The notes: a model not told the origin generated them from the letters alone. A DNA stretch of 64,000 nucleotides from Pisaster brevispinus (GCA_023634235.1 JAMKCF010000008.1:19993000-20056999); one strand, 5' to 3'. Counted from the first letter of the stretch, positions 36,401-49,126 are shown. Numbers and translations are program-made.

Positions 36401-38150
36401 TGCCAGTGCGTGATTAGTCTGGTTTGTATCGATAAACTTAGTTTATGCATAGCATAGCGGGACCTCTTTCCTAGCAACCCATACCCCATCCAAAAAAACG
36501 TTTCCTCCACGAAAAATCAACCCGATTGTTTTACTACGACCCCAATGAAAACCCACTGCCCATACCTTTGAAAATAACCGATGTATGCCGCTGGTTTTGC
36601 ACTCTTGACGTCTGTTATGCAGTAACCTATGCTTGATTGCTACGAAATATCCCTAACCTTTGGAACTCATTGTTAATTTCTCATCCGCGGGATTTCCCTG
36701 ATGTTGCAACGACAGTGTTTACTACGGGCGGCCATTGAAGAAAAAAGGCAACTTCAAAAATAGAATTAGCGGTGTAAAAACACAACATTTTGGAAAGATT
36801 TGCGTATAATACAGCGCTCTAAACCGATGTTGGTGGAACTACTTTTTATCAATCCGCGTAATATTAATGGAAAAGCCTTGTAAACAAACACAGCGTTCAA
36901 AAACGTGTACAGTATAATAACATCTTGTTTGCGGTAAAATTGCTGAACTATACATTTTTTAAATAGGGCCTAAATAAATAGATAAATAAAAACATGACCA
37001 ATGAATTACACAGATGAGGCTTGTTTATGAGCTTACGTGAATCATTTCTCATCGATGAAGTTATTTCATGCGGCACGCGATTTTATGCAAATACATCCGT
37101 TGACAAGCGTCCCCAAAATGACCTAGGTTGAACAATAAGTAGGGCACAATATTGGGGCATTTTCAAACAGTTCCTCGGCGGAAGATTTTCTCACTATTTT
37201 CGTGTGGTGCACCTTGATTTTTGTTTGTGCTGACTGAACCATTGTCTGGGTGTGTCGCAATAGTAGCCATGTCTTTAAAAGTCAAAGTACAGGATATGTA
37301 TTTTTACTGACATTGTATGTATTATACACTAGTAGCTCGCTTATTGCAAACTGGTCGTAATTATACCATCAGTACCAATCCTCCACTGATTATTTAGCGG
37401 ATAACAAGTCCAAAGAACAAGCCTAGAATCCTTGACTAAACATGCACGCCCCCCCCACAATTTTGCAAGGTCGTGTCCACCAAACTAAAAGAAATTTGTT
37501 AAGTTCGGTGGAATTGTGTGGTCATTGAAAAGTAATGAGTACCCCCTCTAAGCTGTAGTTGGTTGTGGGATTATTTTATTGGTTGTTATTAACTAAACAT
37601 TGATGAAAAAAAACCCAGTTGTTATCATATCTAGTGGGAAGGCTGTGAAATGCAAGGTCTGTAAATGTTTCACACCATACACAAGGTGACTCACTATTAC
37701 ATTTTGTATGTATGTGTGTTTCGATTTCCCTGTAATCAGACAACTGCGATGATGCAAAACATTTTGCTTTAATACGTCAGACGAAAACATTGCGATAATT
37801 ATTTTTTTAAATTATTATTATTATTTTTTTAAAAATAAGGATTGAAAACAATCTTTCCCCAGAAGACTTGGTGTAATGAACATTGTTACCTCTGAACCCC
37901 TTCCTCGAAAAAACGATGAGCTTTGAGAATGATCAGGCATGCCATCTGATGGGGGTGGGGGTGGTGTAGTCTTTAATTTTAGATGATTGATTTAACGGTC
38001 TAGAATACCCCCATACCATGGAAAAGGGCAATGCTGACAGTTTTAACGGAGTTTTCTCTCAGTTGTACCATGAGGAATGGAATAAGTGAGCTCGTAAAAC
38101 ATAAACAATTGAGTTTCAATCTTGATACCAATTTATAAAAAGCAAGGGTG
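33409..38150. other. Stretch without a recognised gene
   Basis: AT-rich intergenic DNA between the nested transposons and the 16-bp minisatellite. No splice-bounded exon or RNA gene was recognised. Near 34680-34870 there is a sequence that looks repeat-like, but I have no second copy in the window to confirm it. Confidence 0.5.
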
Positions 38151-38156
38151 TAAGAT

Positions 38157-38549
38157 TGTGCCTTGGCAATGCCTTGGTGTGCAGCAATGCTTTGGTGCAG
38201 CAACGCCTTGGTGCAGCAACGCCTTGGTGCAGGAACGCCTTGGTGCAGGAACGCCTTGGTGCAGCAACGCCTTGGTGCAGCAACGCCTTGGTGCAGCAAC
38301 GCCTTGGTGCAGCAACGCCTTGGTGCAGCAACGCCTTGGTGCAGCAACGCCTTGGTGCAGCAACGCCTTGGTGCAGCAACGCCTTGGTGCAGCAACGCCC
38401 TGGTGCAGCAACGCCCTGGTGCAGCAACGCCCTGGTGCAGCAACGCCCTGGTGCAGCAACGCCCTGGTGCAGCAACGCCCTGGTGCAGCAACGCCCTGGT
38501 GCAGCAACGCCTTGGTGCAGCAACGCCTTGGTGCAGCAACGCCTTGGAG
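38157..38549 (+). repeat. 16-bp minisatellite, about 24 copies
   Basis: The unit is CAACGCCTTGGTGCAG repeated head to tail with very little divergence. Two units near 38226-38260 carry GGAACG instead of GCAACG. A contiguous block of about seven units from about 38390 to 38510 has CCCTGG instead of CCTTGG. Because 16 is not a multiple of 3 and the unit has no stop, the array stays open in several frames on both strands; those frames are artefacts. Confidence 0.97.
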
Positions 38550-40581
38550 GCCCATAATGACATGTCATTTTTTTTTTCAACAACCGAAACCCACAGTCTT
38601 TGTTACTTTTACAAACACATGTCTATTTTTTTTTTTTTTTCCAAGAGCGAATCATTGCTAAACTGAAAAAAAAATGTAATTGCGCAAGATTTGATTGAGC
38701 GTTGTCTTCGAATCCAGTACCAGATCGTGGAAACTGCGCACCAACATTAATATGTTGCGCAGATGGCGCTGCGCTATCATCATTGAACAAAATTTAACCC
38801 ACTCGCGCGGGAAAATGCATGCACAGATCCGATCATATTTGAACAAGAGAGGGCGCTATCATAAACAAGATAGTCAACGTTTTTATCACAGACATAGGTA
38901 TATTATTATTATGTCTGTGGTTTTTATCCATTTCAAGCCAACGAAAGTTGTGTGAAGTATCCTGGAATTTCACCTGAGAAAACCGGTAAGACAATGTTGG
39001 TTTTTTTGCCATCAGTGACAGTATAATTATGTTTATCTGCTGCTTGTCGTTCCTGCTGCATGACTGACAAAATACATGAACTAAAATACAATTTTACAAT
39101 ACAAGTTACAATACAACTAGGTTTACAGATTACAACTTTAGTTTAACTGAGTGTGACTGTGAGAGTGTGACTGTGACGACTGAGTGTGACGATTACGCGG
39201 TCCTACACTACATACCGCGCCGCCGTCAACACAAACGGTACCGTCAACACACCGTCAACACCTCCGATATACATTTTAAATCGACGAAAGAGGCGTAGAA
39301 CTGTTAAATAAGTATGGGCTGCACTGCACTGAACATGTACCATTTATGTACATAAAGATAGGATAAACTAGTTACTAGCATAGTAATTAGTATATATATA
39401 TGTTTGAATTTTGATGTATGTAGTGTAGTAATGAGGCCGAAGTCGAGTCAAGTCGTTACACAACAAAGTTACACAGCAAAACTACACACTGCTGGCATCA
39501 CTGCTCGTCTACCATTGTCTACATGACAATGCAGTGTTCGTATCTGACGTACATTATGGACACGAGGAAGATGGACCTTATCGCAAATACTGCCTGGTTG
39601 GTTTCACACAAGAAAGACAATGTGGGAAGGAAAAGGGGGGAACTTAATAAAATTGTATTCCCTTTTCCTTCCTACAGCATGCACAGTCACTCACAGTACA
39701 TTTCGATTGTGTGAAATTAGCTACTTTAGTACAAGGCTGTATTTGCAATAAGGTACATTTGATTGCATGCTTTTTTCAAGTTTTTACCTATATAATCATG
39801 AACAAAGCCCCAATTGAAGTCTGTACCCTTTCAAATTTGTATCGCAAATTTGCGATCATAACCCATAGGTCTCAGAAACTAAAGTTAACTTAAAGTTTAA
39901 ATTGAACTACACCTGTATAAGGTCCGTTCCGCTGCCGTCTCCACTTTTGTTTCGCTATCGTGGAAAGACGGAACAAACTTAATACTCATAATCATAGTTC
40001 TACCAGTAACTTTTGGAGGCTAAAGTATTTTTTCAAATGACAAGTAACATTACTAAGCGAAAACTGACCCCCACTATTTTGTTGTCAGTATTTTTATCTT
40101 ATTTGTCTGTTTAAAAAGGTGAATAATTAACGTAATTTTATACGGGCACTAAAAAAGGAAAAGACCAACACTCATTACTTATATATATCTTAAACTAAGG
40201 CCTATTATGGTCAAAAAGGTGAAACCCACAAGCGACCATAAAAAGGTGAATCAGCTGCCTGTTCAAGTCCGAAGGGTTACAAAATACTAAGTACTGTGAC
40301 AGTGGCATTAGTACTTTCTTTGCCATCGCAAGTATGCCTTCAACAACAATGTCAGTAAAATCGTATATTTATTTTAACCACTGGTTTTTTTCAGAACCTA
40401 CACTACTCAAAAGAGATTTTCACATGGTTGGACCACAGGCTTTGTCGTAGCTCCTTGTGAACAAACTTTGATACTTTATTTATTTCGACAACCAGGATTT
40501 CCCAGCCCGAGGCATCTCAAAGTTTGATCATTCTTGGCTACCTCTCCGTTGGGTTTGTGCAGGCTCTGATAGTGCATCACA
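38550..40581. other. Upstream region of CENPT
   Basis: Non-coding, with T-runs and a small hairpin near 38889-38920 (CACAGACATA...TATGTCTGTG). The CENPT 5' UTR and promoter should lie in the last few hundred bases before 40582, but no distinct motif fixes the start of transcription. Confidence 0.4.
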
Positions 40582-43500
40582 ATGGCATCTGAAGAAGACG
40601 TCACACCTGGTACTCTAATCCAAGGTCTCTTAGAAGTGTCGTCGGTCAATAGAAGCACAGGTCCGGCATCGAGAGCACGGCAGAGACGATCAAACACCAC
40701 CAGTAGGATAAATCAACTCAAGAAGGAAGAGACAAAAAGACCGCGCTCAATCAGTGATCTTACACCTCGTACTTTGGTAAAGTTTTTTGGTTTAAAAATC
40801 ATTTGAAGTTAGTCAAATAATCTCCTATCAAGAATATATGAAAAGAAGTTAGAGTAAACACGCGGGTACAGGGCTCAAAAATGTCTTGGTGCATTTAAAT
40901 GCATGTTGTCTGGACTCAAGAATTGTTTTTCTCATTTTGATTCGGACTTGTACATGTACAAACATTTCTGGTCCAGGAAACATTTTGAGATACAAGCCCT
41001 GCTGTCTTGTGTGTTTTTTCTCCCAAATTCGAGCCCTGGGGTACGTTAGGGCACAACCATGTGTAAATCTCACATGGGAGGAGATTAGGCTCTGAGAAGA
41101 GCCATTGGTGTGATCCCAACGTTTCAAACAGTACACTCTGCTTGTCTTCAGTAGAAGAGTATGGTGCAGTGTTTGAAATGTTAAGAGCAAGTGAAGTTAA
41201 CAACGAGAAGTCCCCTCGATCCGATCCACTATTAAGCTAGAGCAGTAGTCCCGGCCGATTTCCTACCCACCGCCCAGGTAGTAGCTAATAAGCTGGACAG
41301 TTCTTTTCAGAACTAAGTAGTCTCCCGAAGTAGTCTCCCGATTTCCAAAATCAACTCCGCGGCAGTAGAATAAAAAAAAAGCAAGACGTAGTTCTCTAAG
41401 AACAAATCTACATAGCTAGTAGATAATGTATACACATGGTGTTACCGCAAACCGAATATACGTTAAGAGCAAACCAAGAGCTTTTTTTAGAGCCAACATT
41501 CCTCCCAATTCCAACAGAGATTTACACTTGGCTATATCCGCAAGTATAACAAAAACAGGAAACTTCTCTTTATATACTCTTTAGAGGTGACTAATCTACT
41601 AATCTACAACATGCAAACCCCAAAGCTTTCAACATCACTTATGTTATGAACATCTGGAGTAATGTGATACATTGTAGACCTGGAATTTCATTCCCGAAAC
41701 AAATCACTTCCTTTGAGAAGAAAGCCCTTACTGTAAAAAAATCAGAAAGTCTTTGGTCTTTTAGAACTTGTTTTTTTGAGGGGCACAATGATATTTGATG
41801 CCATGTTTTTTGTATAGCTGATAATTTTTTTTATATTTTAAGACAAGTCCTGTATTATTAACATGGTTTTGGTAAATATAATTGTATTAACATTCTCACT
41901 CTTATGTCATTGTGAACTCAATGTCACAAGTTTGGCTACAAATCGAAACATAATAAAATCTCTAAATGCATTTCAATTTTTTTTGAAAAACAGATTCAAG
42001 GTCTTTTGCAGAACACCGAGGTGGAACAGCAGCCCTCTGCCAAACGAGTGCGCCCAAACCCTCCTAATGCGCAGACGACATCATCAGGTACCCTACAACA
42101 GTCATCAGCGAGGAGGCGGGCTACAAGAGTGGATAATGTGGCATTTCCAGAGGCTGACATGACCCCAAGGGCACTAATAAGAGGTCTTGTGCAAGTTGGT
42201 AAGTCTCTTTCTTGAGATCTTCTTCTTCTTCTTGCGTATGGGGTGCACAGCCTTGTAGATCAAGGGTAGACAGCCAAGCCCGGGCAGCATCGGTTACTGG
42301 GTGGATGTCTTTGATGCCAGCAGGGAAATGCCTAAGTGGACAGTCATTCATGAAAATAATAACAATAATTATAACTAGTTCTTATACAGCGCATTTTACA
42401 ATAACGCATCAAAGCGCTTTACATTAATGCCCTGGTCATTGGGCCCATAGCATTCCTCTAATCTTTCTCAGCTCCCTGGGGAGTATACAGCCTCGTGCTG
42501 CCGTGGCACTCCGAAGGCTTTTTCAAACACAATATCAACCTCTACCCTCGCAGGTACCCATTTATAACCCTGGGTGAAGAGAAGCAACTATAGTAAAGCA
42601 TCTTGCTCAAGGACACAAGTGTCATGACCGGGATTTTAACCCACACCCTGATGAATTAACCACCAGAACTTGAATTTGATGCTCTAAACTGCTCGACCAT
42701 TAACACCCTAAGCTGTGTGGGATGGTCTGATCTGGATATTTGCAGTCACAAGCAAAACACTCTATCATTCCCCCACTTGTGCTGGTGATGAGCTGTTTTT
42801 GAATGACGGGTGCAAATTCTGGTCAGTGTTAGCCATTGCTTGTGATGTAGGTCAAATCCGGGTTGTTTCACTGAAGGATCTTAATAACCTTTTTGTTGTT
42901 GGTATTAACGTCTGAACAGACTGTGCACCACTTATTCTTAGGATCAAAATCTTCAGGGATTTGTTGAGATAAAATCGGTTGTATCTGTCCCCCACCCCTG
43001 CGCCACTACTACACTGCACCTTCTCAATGAGAGCATCAACAATCCTGCCGATTCCAGGCATGCAACTTCTCAGCTGATCAGCTGAGTTTCCTCTTTCTCC
43101 TTAATTTCAGTGGCACAGAAAACGCAAAAGACACTGCACTAAGCAAGCATCGCTATTAAAACCAGCCCAGGGTACATTGTCTGGTAAAAAACTAGTGTGT
43201 GCTACTACACATCAGGGCCAATTATCATGGCTCTGCTTACCATAAGCAAAGAATCGGCGCTTACGGAAGCAGGGAATTCTTTGCTTACGTCAAGCGTATT
43301 TCACGGGTTAGCAGAGAATTTTTGCTTGCGTGCGTGCGTACTTGACGTTACTAGGCATTCTTCGCTTACACAGCTAGCACAGAAATTCGGTGCTTGCACA
43401 GTAAGCGGAGAATGGTGATGGCAAGCGCAGAATTTGGCGGTAAGCAGAGCCATGAAATTGGGCCCAGTTCTCAACTTGCCCTGTTGGCTGCTAGAACCTG

Positions 43501-46500
43501 TGCAACCTTCTTGTGTATAATGCTCATATTTCTTTCTTTTCAAAATAACAAACTTGTTCATTTATTTTTGAGTTTGTTGGTGTCACTTCATTTAACCATT
43601 AAACTGTATTTCTGGCAGTGGCTGCTGAATGCACCACATCATTGTACAAACCATTACAAGGTGATACATAAACGGGTCTTATAATTTTAAAACTTCAAAA
43701 ACCTGTTTAGAAATAATAAATGATAATCACTTTGAGACGCTGGTAGATAAAGCGCTTTATAAAAACTAGTTGTTAATAATTATTTATTATTATCTTTCAG
43801 CTCCAGTTGAGACTCCTGCAGTCCATGAGCGATGGTCAATGCCCCATCAGCCTGCTGATTTCCCTGAAGTAGAGGAAGCCATCCAAAGAAGTTCCAATAG
43901 GTATGTTTCAGGACATAGTGGTATTAGAAATCTGGCCCCACCCACAACAAAGGGGTTAAACTAAGAAATTAAATAAATTCATATGAAATATGTTTTCTTT
44001 TATAGTATTGCCATTGAAAAAACCCATTAATTGGTTTAAAACAACAAACAACAAATAATGATACTTCACTGATATCAGATTTTTTTGAAATATTGAAACT
44101 CCGCCCACAAAAGGGCACTTTTTTACACTCATTTCTCTTTTCAATTTTTTACTTCTAAGCATAATTTTGCCCAATGTTTATCCTGGACCCCCTTTTTATG
44201 CAAATGTGGCTCCGCCCCCAAATAGGAGAGACCCAAGGTGGGTCCAGGTCTAAAATTGATAATTAGCCCAATACCAACCACCATAGCAAATTTCATGCTG
44301 TTACCACAAAGTGCACAATTGTTACCGAAGCAGCTGCACTACATGCATGACATGTACAGTGTAGGTGTAAGATTTGGGTGCAAGAGAAAGATCAGGGCTC
44401 AAAATTAAGACTGGTCCGCATGCCCAAGGCCAGTGATGTTAATTTTGGGCTAGTCAAATCAAGACCGGACAAGTCCAGCAGTCTTGTGATTTTAAGTTGA
44501 ATAATAATTCCTCACTGTGTAATATCTTTCAATTTTGTTGCTTATCAAAGTATACTTGCCCACAATACAAATGAAAGAAATCTTCTCTTAATGCTTGCTC
44601 AAAGAAATATATTTATATGTTAAACTGTTTATTTCGGTCCTTCTTATTTTGGTTCTGGTCATGTTTAATGAATTCTAGTACAAAAAGTAGCTGAGCACAA
44701 CAAAATTATGCTTATCGGAATAAGGTTACCTGCCGAAATACCATGTCTCATTACCATCATTTATGACTGGCATCTTGCTCATTTCCACTAAGCAGAAAAT
44801 TGTTAAGCGATATTTTCTGCTTAAGCAGCTCTATGAAATTGGGCCCTGGTCCAGTGTCGAGCTGCAATCCCGGCGGTCTTCTGGATTTCCCCCAATTTCG
44901 AGCCCTAAAGATTGATGAGCATAATTTTGTTGTACTCAGCTCTTTTTCTGGTTTTAAGAAACTCTATGAAATTGGGCCCTGGTGGCAATACTGACAAGAA
45001 ATGGGTGATCGCAAGAAAAATTTCAAGGGAAAAGGAAAAAAAAAGCATGAGTGGAGTTTTTGATGACTTGTGTTGGTGTACCCTCATTTTGATTTCTCTT
45101 TAAACACAGTGCCACATTATCACCTTATATTGGGGAGACTACTACCGTGAATACAAAACAATCACAACGCTCGACGCTAAGGAAAAGACAGCCAATCAGC
45201 AGCGAGGACTTCGCTGCAGGGGTCCATGAAAGGCTCTCCCAGAGACAAGAAGGCAACAGGGATGAAAGATCAGAACTTGTCGGAGAAGGTAGAGGGGGAG
45301 TGAGTGAGAGGAATATGACGGGATTCTTGGAGGAGGAGGAGGAGGAGGAGGAGGAGGAGGAGGATGGGGATCAAGATGAAGATGAAGACGAAGATGAGGC
45401 GATACAAGATGAGTATGCTGTGGAGGGGACTGTCATGGATGTGGATGCATCGGGGGAACTAGCTGGTATCTCAGTGGAGGCAGGTGAAGTAGCCGAGGAA
45501 GCCGGTGATTTGTCTGATGAGGCTGGTGATATGGCTGGGGACACTGAAGATGTAGCTGGGAATGCTGGTGATTTGTCAGTGGAGGCTGATAAAGAAGCTG
45601 AGGAGGATGGTGATTTTCCCAATGACACAGTTGGTGTATCAGAGGAGGCTGGTGATAATATGTCACAGAAGGCCAGTGTTTCAAATCAGATGCCTGAGGA
45701 AGTCCAAGCAGAAAATGAACAGGTTGGAAGTTTTGTGGATTGACGTCAGAAAAAAAATATATATACGTGTACATTTAAAGTATTGTATTGATTTTCCATT
45801 TTCCAGCGAGTTGACCGACCATTTGACACGGATTGCGTATGTGTTGTTGGCACAACTGTACAAAAATCTACTGTGTACATGTGTGTACCGTGTAGACATG
45901 GTAGATGCATTAACCTCATTCTAAACCATTGCAGATGATATTGATTGGTCAAAAAGTAGGAGGGTTGACTGTACTGTGTAGATGCAGTCACCACATGATG
46001 TCATACTGCTGGTTGGCTTAATTTATCATTCAAAACTGCAGCGGATGATATTGAATGGTCAGACAGTAGGAGGGTTGACTGTGTACCGTGTAGTTTGCAG
46101 TCATTACATGATATCATATTGCAGGCTTGCATACATTAGTTTGTCTATCACTCAAAACCGCGGTGAATATTTCTGAATGGTCAGACAGTAGGAGGGTTAA
46201 CTTACAGTATCCTGTACATACTTCATTGCTATTTGATTCATTCACAGCCTGGTTCAGTTATCGACACATCTCCAACTCCGTCGGCACAAGCGACACCCCT
46301 CTCGGACCATTCCACTCACTCCTCAGCCAACAAGCAGGCAGCTGATTCCACATGGACGGGTAAAGAGTCGGAAGCAGCCACTCCGAGTCAGAGGGAAGGC
46401 AGCCCTGGTTTGATGAGAAGAGTGCCAGACTCTACAGTAGGTGACTCGGCTAGTGAAGGTGATGTAGTCACGTCGGATGATCAACCGATGGAGTCCGAGG

Positions 46501-49126
46501 TATCCCTAGGGGGAAGTGGTGAGGAGCAGCAGCAGACAGTTTCCATGGCACAGAGCAGGTTTGTCTCGTTTCGACATTCTTGTGAAAATACCGTGACAGT
46601 ATTTTGTTGTTTTCTCAGCAGGTAGACACTTTATTCAGGTGGAACTTTCACATGTGACTTTTATTGTATCTTTCTTTATAATTTTTCCAATAAATCAGCA
46701 TTACGTTGACAAAAACCAAACAATCTATGACCCTACCTTTAAGAAAGATACAACTTTTCTGCGGTAAAGAAAATACAGAATTTTCAAGTAGGTATCTTGT
46801 TATACATGACTTTGTTTCTCCCAATTTGAAAAAAAAAAACAAGATAAAAGTACACTTTAGTTGATAATAGCGTGTTCGACCCATGCTCTCAGCCATAACT
46901 CATTATTTCAACCTGGTTTTTGCCTCTCACACAGCAGAATGGGCGATTTCTCACCATTAGTTACGCCCAGGCTACCTGAAGGTGCCGGACGCCCGACGCC
47001 GTTGTTAAAGAAGACACCTGCACCTGCCCGCCAGCAAGTCGCCAACAGGTTGGTGACAATATTGCACTGCATCTCAGCAAATCTGTTTGATGACCATATT
47101 ATGCCTGCAGTTCATCAGGCTGGCATAGTTTATCCATCATTTATAACCACTGTGATGATATTGAATGGTCAGACAGTAGGAGGGTTGAGTGTGTACTGTG
47201 TAGATGCATTAGCCACACGATATCATAAATTGCAGGCTGGTTTAGTTTATGTATCATTCAAAGCCACAGTGGATGATATTGAATGGTCAGACAGTAAGAG
47301 GTTTAGTTGTAATGGATGAACCATTCAGAAACCAGTGGTTTTCACTGATTGGGTCACCCTTTGAAAGTAAGAAAATCAATAGAGTATACTCAATGTGAAC
47401 AATGTATTTGTTTTCAGGCCGCAGGCATCTGCTTCAGCTGTCCAGAAATCCGCCCCCGCGAGAAAGCCCCCAGTCCCCAAGAAAGATGGCCCCTGCCTAC
47501 CCTCTAGTCTCACCAAGAGTATCCTTACGCATTTCTCTAAGGCTAGACTGTCCAAGGAAGCGCTGGCTGCCGCTGAGAAAGGGTAAGATATCTTTCTTGG
47601 TCCCTTTGCTTAAAAGACTTGCTATTTTATCAAGGAGCTAAAAGTTCATATTGATACAAGACAAATTTTTGATTGTGCAAAGCTGCCATTTCTGCAGAAA
47701 GTTCCATGAAAATAAACCAATCTTACCATGTTCTGATGAATTTAAAAAAAAAAATCTCCCTGATTATGGAAACTTTTGTTCCCTATTATGTTGAATGTAT
47801 TCCTAAATATCTCTTTGAAGCGAAAGTAGTAGTCCTGTGCGATTCCCTACCTTCAGTTAACAAGCAGGACAGTTCTTTTCAGAACTACAAGTAAGTAGTC
47901 TCCCGATTTCTGAAATTTACTCTGCGGCAGTAGAATAAATAGCAGGACAAGTTCTCAAGAACAAATCTACACATACACAGGCGGTGTAACCGCAAACTGA
48001 ATATACATCTCACCGATTGTTGTACAAAATCTCCCGATTGCTAGATTTCAAATGTTGGCAGCTCTGAATTAGGCTCGCTGCAACACCTTGGAAATAATCA
48101 GTTTAACTTGTGGTGGTTGAGAAGAGAAAGTTGTTTAACAAGTCAACTTGGTGTGTAGATCAGTCTTGTCTCACCACATTTGGTGCTCCATAGATGTAGG
48201 TGGCATGACGTTCCTCCCTCCCCCTACCCATTGTGTTCTGGGAGTCTCAGGAACTCTTTAGAAAAGCTCAGGGGGGGGGGGTGCTTCTGTACAAGAGGGT
48301 AATAATGTGTCAGAGTATGGGAACCCGTTTGGCCCTCTTCCAACTGCTTATAGCAAAATTGCTAGGGGAGGCAATTAATTAGGCTTTATGTACACAAAAT
48401 TTGCCTACATATCAAATTTGTCATAACCCCTGCATATGCGGTATGATTTAGATTGACACACAGCAAGCTACATTCAGATTGTCTTCTTCAGGTTTGCTAC
48501 GGTATGAGTATTTGTATAATACCGACCCATGCGCACACACACACAGTGCGTACATCTTCAACCATTTGAACTTTAAAGGCTGCATTTAAAAGGACAAAGA
48601 AGAAGAAAAGACAGTCCTGTCCCTTTGACCAAATGAAATATTCAATTTGTATTCAGGAAAGTTGTTGATTTATACTTTGTGTAGGGCTGAGGCATTCTTC
48701 AAGAGGCTTTCCAATGATCTGACAGCGTACAGCCACCATGCACGGAGACAAACCATTGAGCAAGCCGATATGGAACTGCTAATGAGAAGGTAGCCATCTT
48801 GAGCCAATACTGAACAGTGTTATTTTCTGTTAGTTAATTGGGTAGTTTTTGGAGTGCGTCATGAGTAAGGATTTCTTTGGCACTGAATTGTTTTGAATGA
48901 GGGAATGCATGATTAGAAAGCACCTTTATCAATCTTGTGGTTTGCAATCATGCGCCGTGATTAATTCACGATATTGTGTCGTTTCTCAACCTCTAGACAA
49001 GGCCTGGTCCAGGATCAGCAATCGTTGTATGCACTGATTGAGAAGTACCTACCCCTGGAATACAGAAAGGAGCTTATACCTATGGCTACAGCTGGGAACA
49101 AGGTTACACCCAAGCCAAACCATTGA
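40582..49126 (+). CDS. CENPT: CENP-T, kinetochore histone-fold protein, nine coding exons
   Basis: Exons: 40582-40776, 41994-42198, 43801-43900, 45110-45722, 46248-46558, 46938-47048, 47418-47582, 48685-48789, 48997-49126. All have GT-AG ends and matching phases; total 644 aa (human 561). CENP-T pairs with CENP-W through a C-terminal histone fold, sits in the CCAN at centromeres and recruits NDC80 through its N-terminal tail. Visible here: three N-terminal TPxxL motifs at T8, T61 and T122; a long acidic middle (poly-Glu and GDLSDEAGD-like repeats, exon 4); then the histone fold from about residue 535 (SLTKSILTHFSKARLSKEAL, AEAFFKRLSNDLTAYSHHAR, QADMELLMRRQGLV) and the CENP-T extension SLYALIEKYLPLEYRKELIP. 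The exon 4 donor (CAG before GTTGGAAG) is weak but keeps phase. Exon 6 has a CAGCAG acceptor that allows one extra residue. Confidence 0.93.
40868..41048. repeat. Dispersed repeat family E fragment in CENPT intron 1
   Basis: Shares TTCTCATTTTGATTC.GACTTGT, TCTGGTCCAG.AAACAT and GAGCCCTGG with copies at 57183-57592, 60350-60810 and 63313-63662. Non-coding, class unknown. Confidence 0.55.
41240..41480. repeat. Dispersed repeat family F in CENPT intron 1
   Basis: Contains GACAGTTCTTTTCAGAACTA, AAGTAGTCTCCCGATTTC and GCGGCAGTAGAATAAA. The same words recur in the same order at 47745-48075 in intron 7, with related sequence at 19455-19600. The AGTTCTTTTCAGAACT core is self-complementary. Confidence 0.65.
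42355..42712 (-). repeat. tRNA-Leu-type SINE (family A) in CENPT intron 2
   Basis: Reverse-orientation copy: GCTCAAGGACACAAGTGTCA, then CATGACCGGGATTTTAACCC (degraded B box) and GCTCGACCAT (A-box side). The full-length relative is at 57713-58088. Confidence 0.7.
43215..43465. repeat. Fold-back MITE, GGGCCCAATTTCATGG type, CENPT intron 2
   Basis: The ends GGGCCAATTATCATGGCTCT and AGAGCCATGAAATTGGGCCC are inverted repeats of about 26 bp with few changes. Mirrored internal words (TTACGTCAAGCG / ACTTGACGT) make the whole element foldable. The same family has copies near 8.7, 44.7, 50.0, 54.3, 55.7 and 59.7-60.2 kb. Confidence 0.75.
44395..44850. repeat. Adjacent copies of families E and the GGGCCCAATTTCAT repeat, CENPT intron 3
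   Basis: 44395-44690 has the family E words GACCGGACAAGTCCAGCAGT and CTTGTGATTTTAAGTTGAAT. 44688-44850 has AGCTGAGCACAACAAAATTA, CTAAGCAGAAAATTGTTAAG and TATGAAATTGGGCCCTGG. A short repeat-end fragment follows at 44960-44985. Confidence 0.6.
45885..46205 (+). repeat. ~110-120-bp tandem units in CENPT intron 4
   Basis: Units built on GATGATATTGAATGGTCAGA, CAGTAGGAGGGTTGACTGTG and CATGATATCATATTGCAGGC start at 45934, 46043 and about 46162. The same unit occurs twice in intron 6 (47062-47315). Confidence 0.85.
47062..47315 (+). repeat. ~118-bp tandem units in CENPT intron 6
   Basis: Two units of the same GATGATATTGAATGGTCAGA family as intron 4, with that word at 47154 and 47272. The units flank exons 5 and 6 on both sides. 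Confidence 0.85.
47745..48075. repeat. Dispersed repeat family F in CENPT intron 7
   Basis: Matches the 41240-41480 copy (CAGTTCTTTTCAGAACTA, AGTAGTCTCCCGATTTC, GCGGCAGTAGAATAAA) and is longer, with flanking CTCCCTGATTATGG and TTGTACAAAATCTCCCGATT, as also seen near 19.5 kb. Confidence 0.65.

Noticed and set aside
38157..38549. CRISPR-like array
   Set aside because: Units are contiguous with no unique spacers, and the genome is clearly eukaryotic.
38000..38666. Several long open frames (133-187 codons) on both strands
   Set aside because: They are all translations of the 16-bp minisatellite. The period is not a multiple of three and the unit has no stop, so frames stay open by chance.
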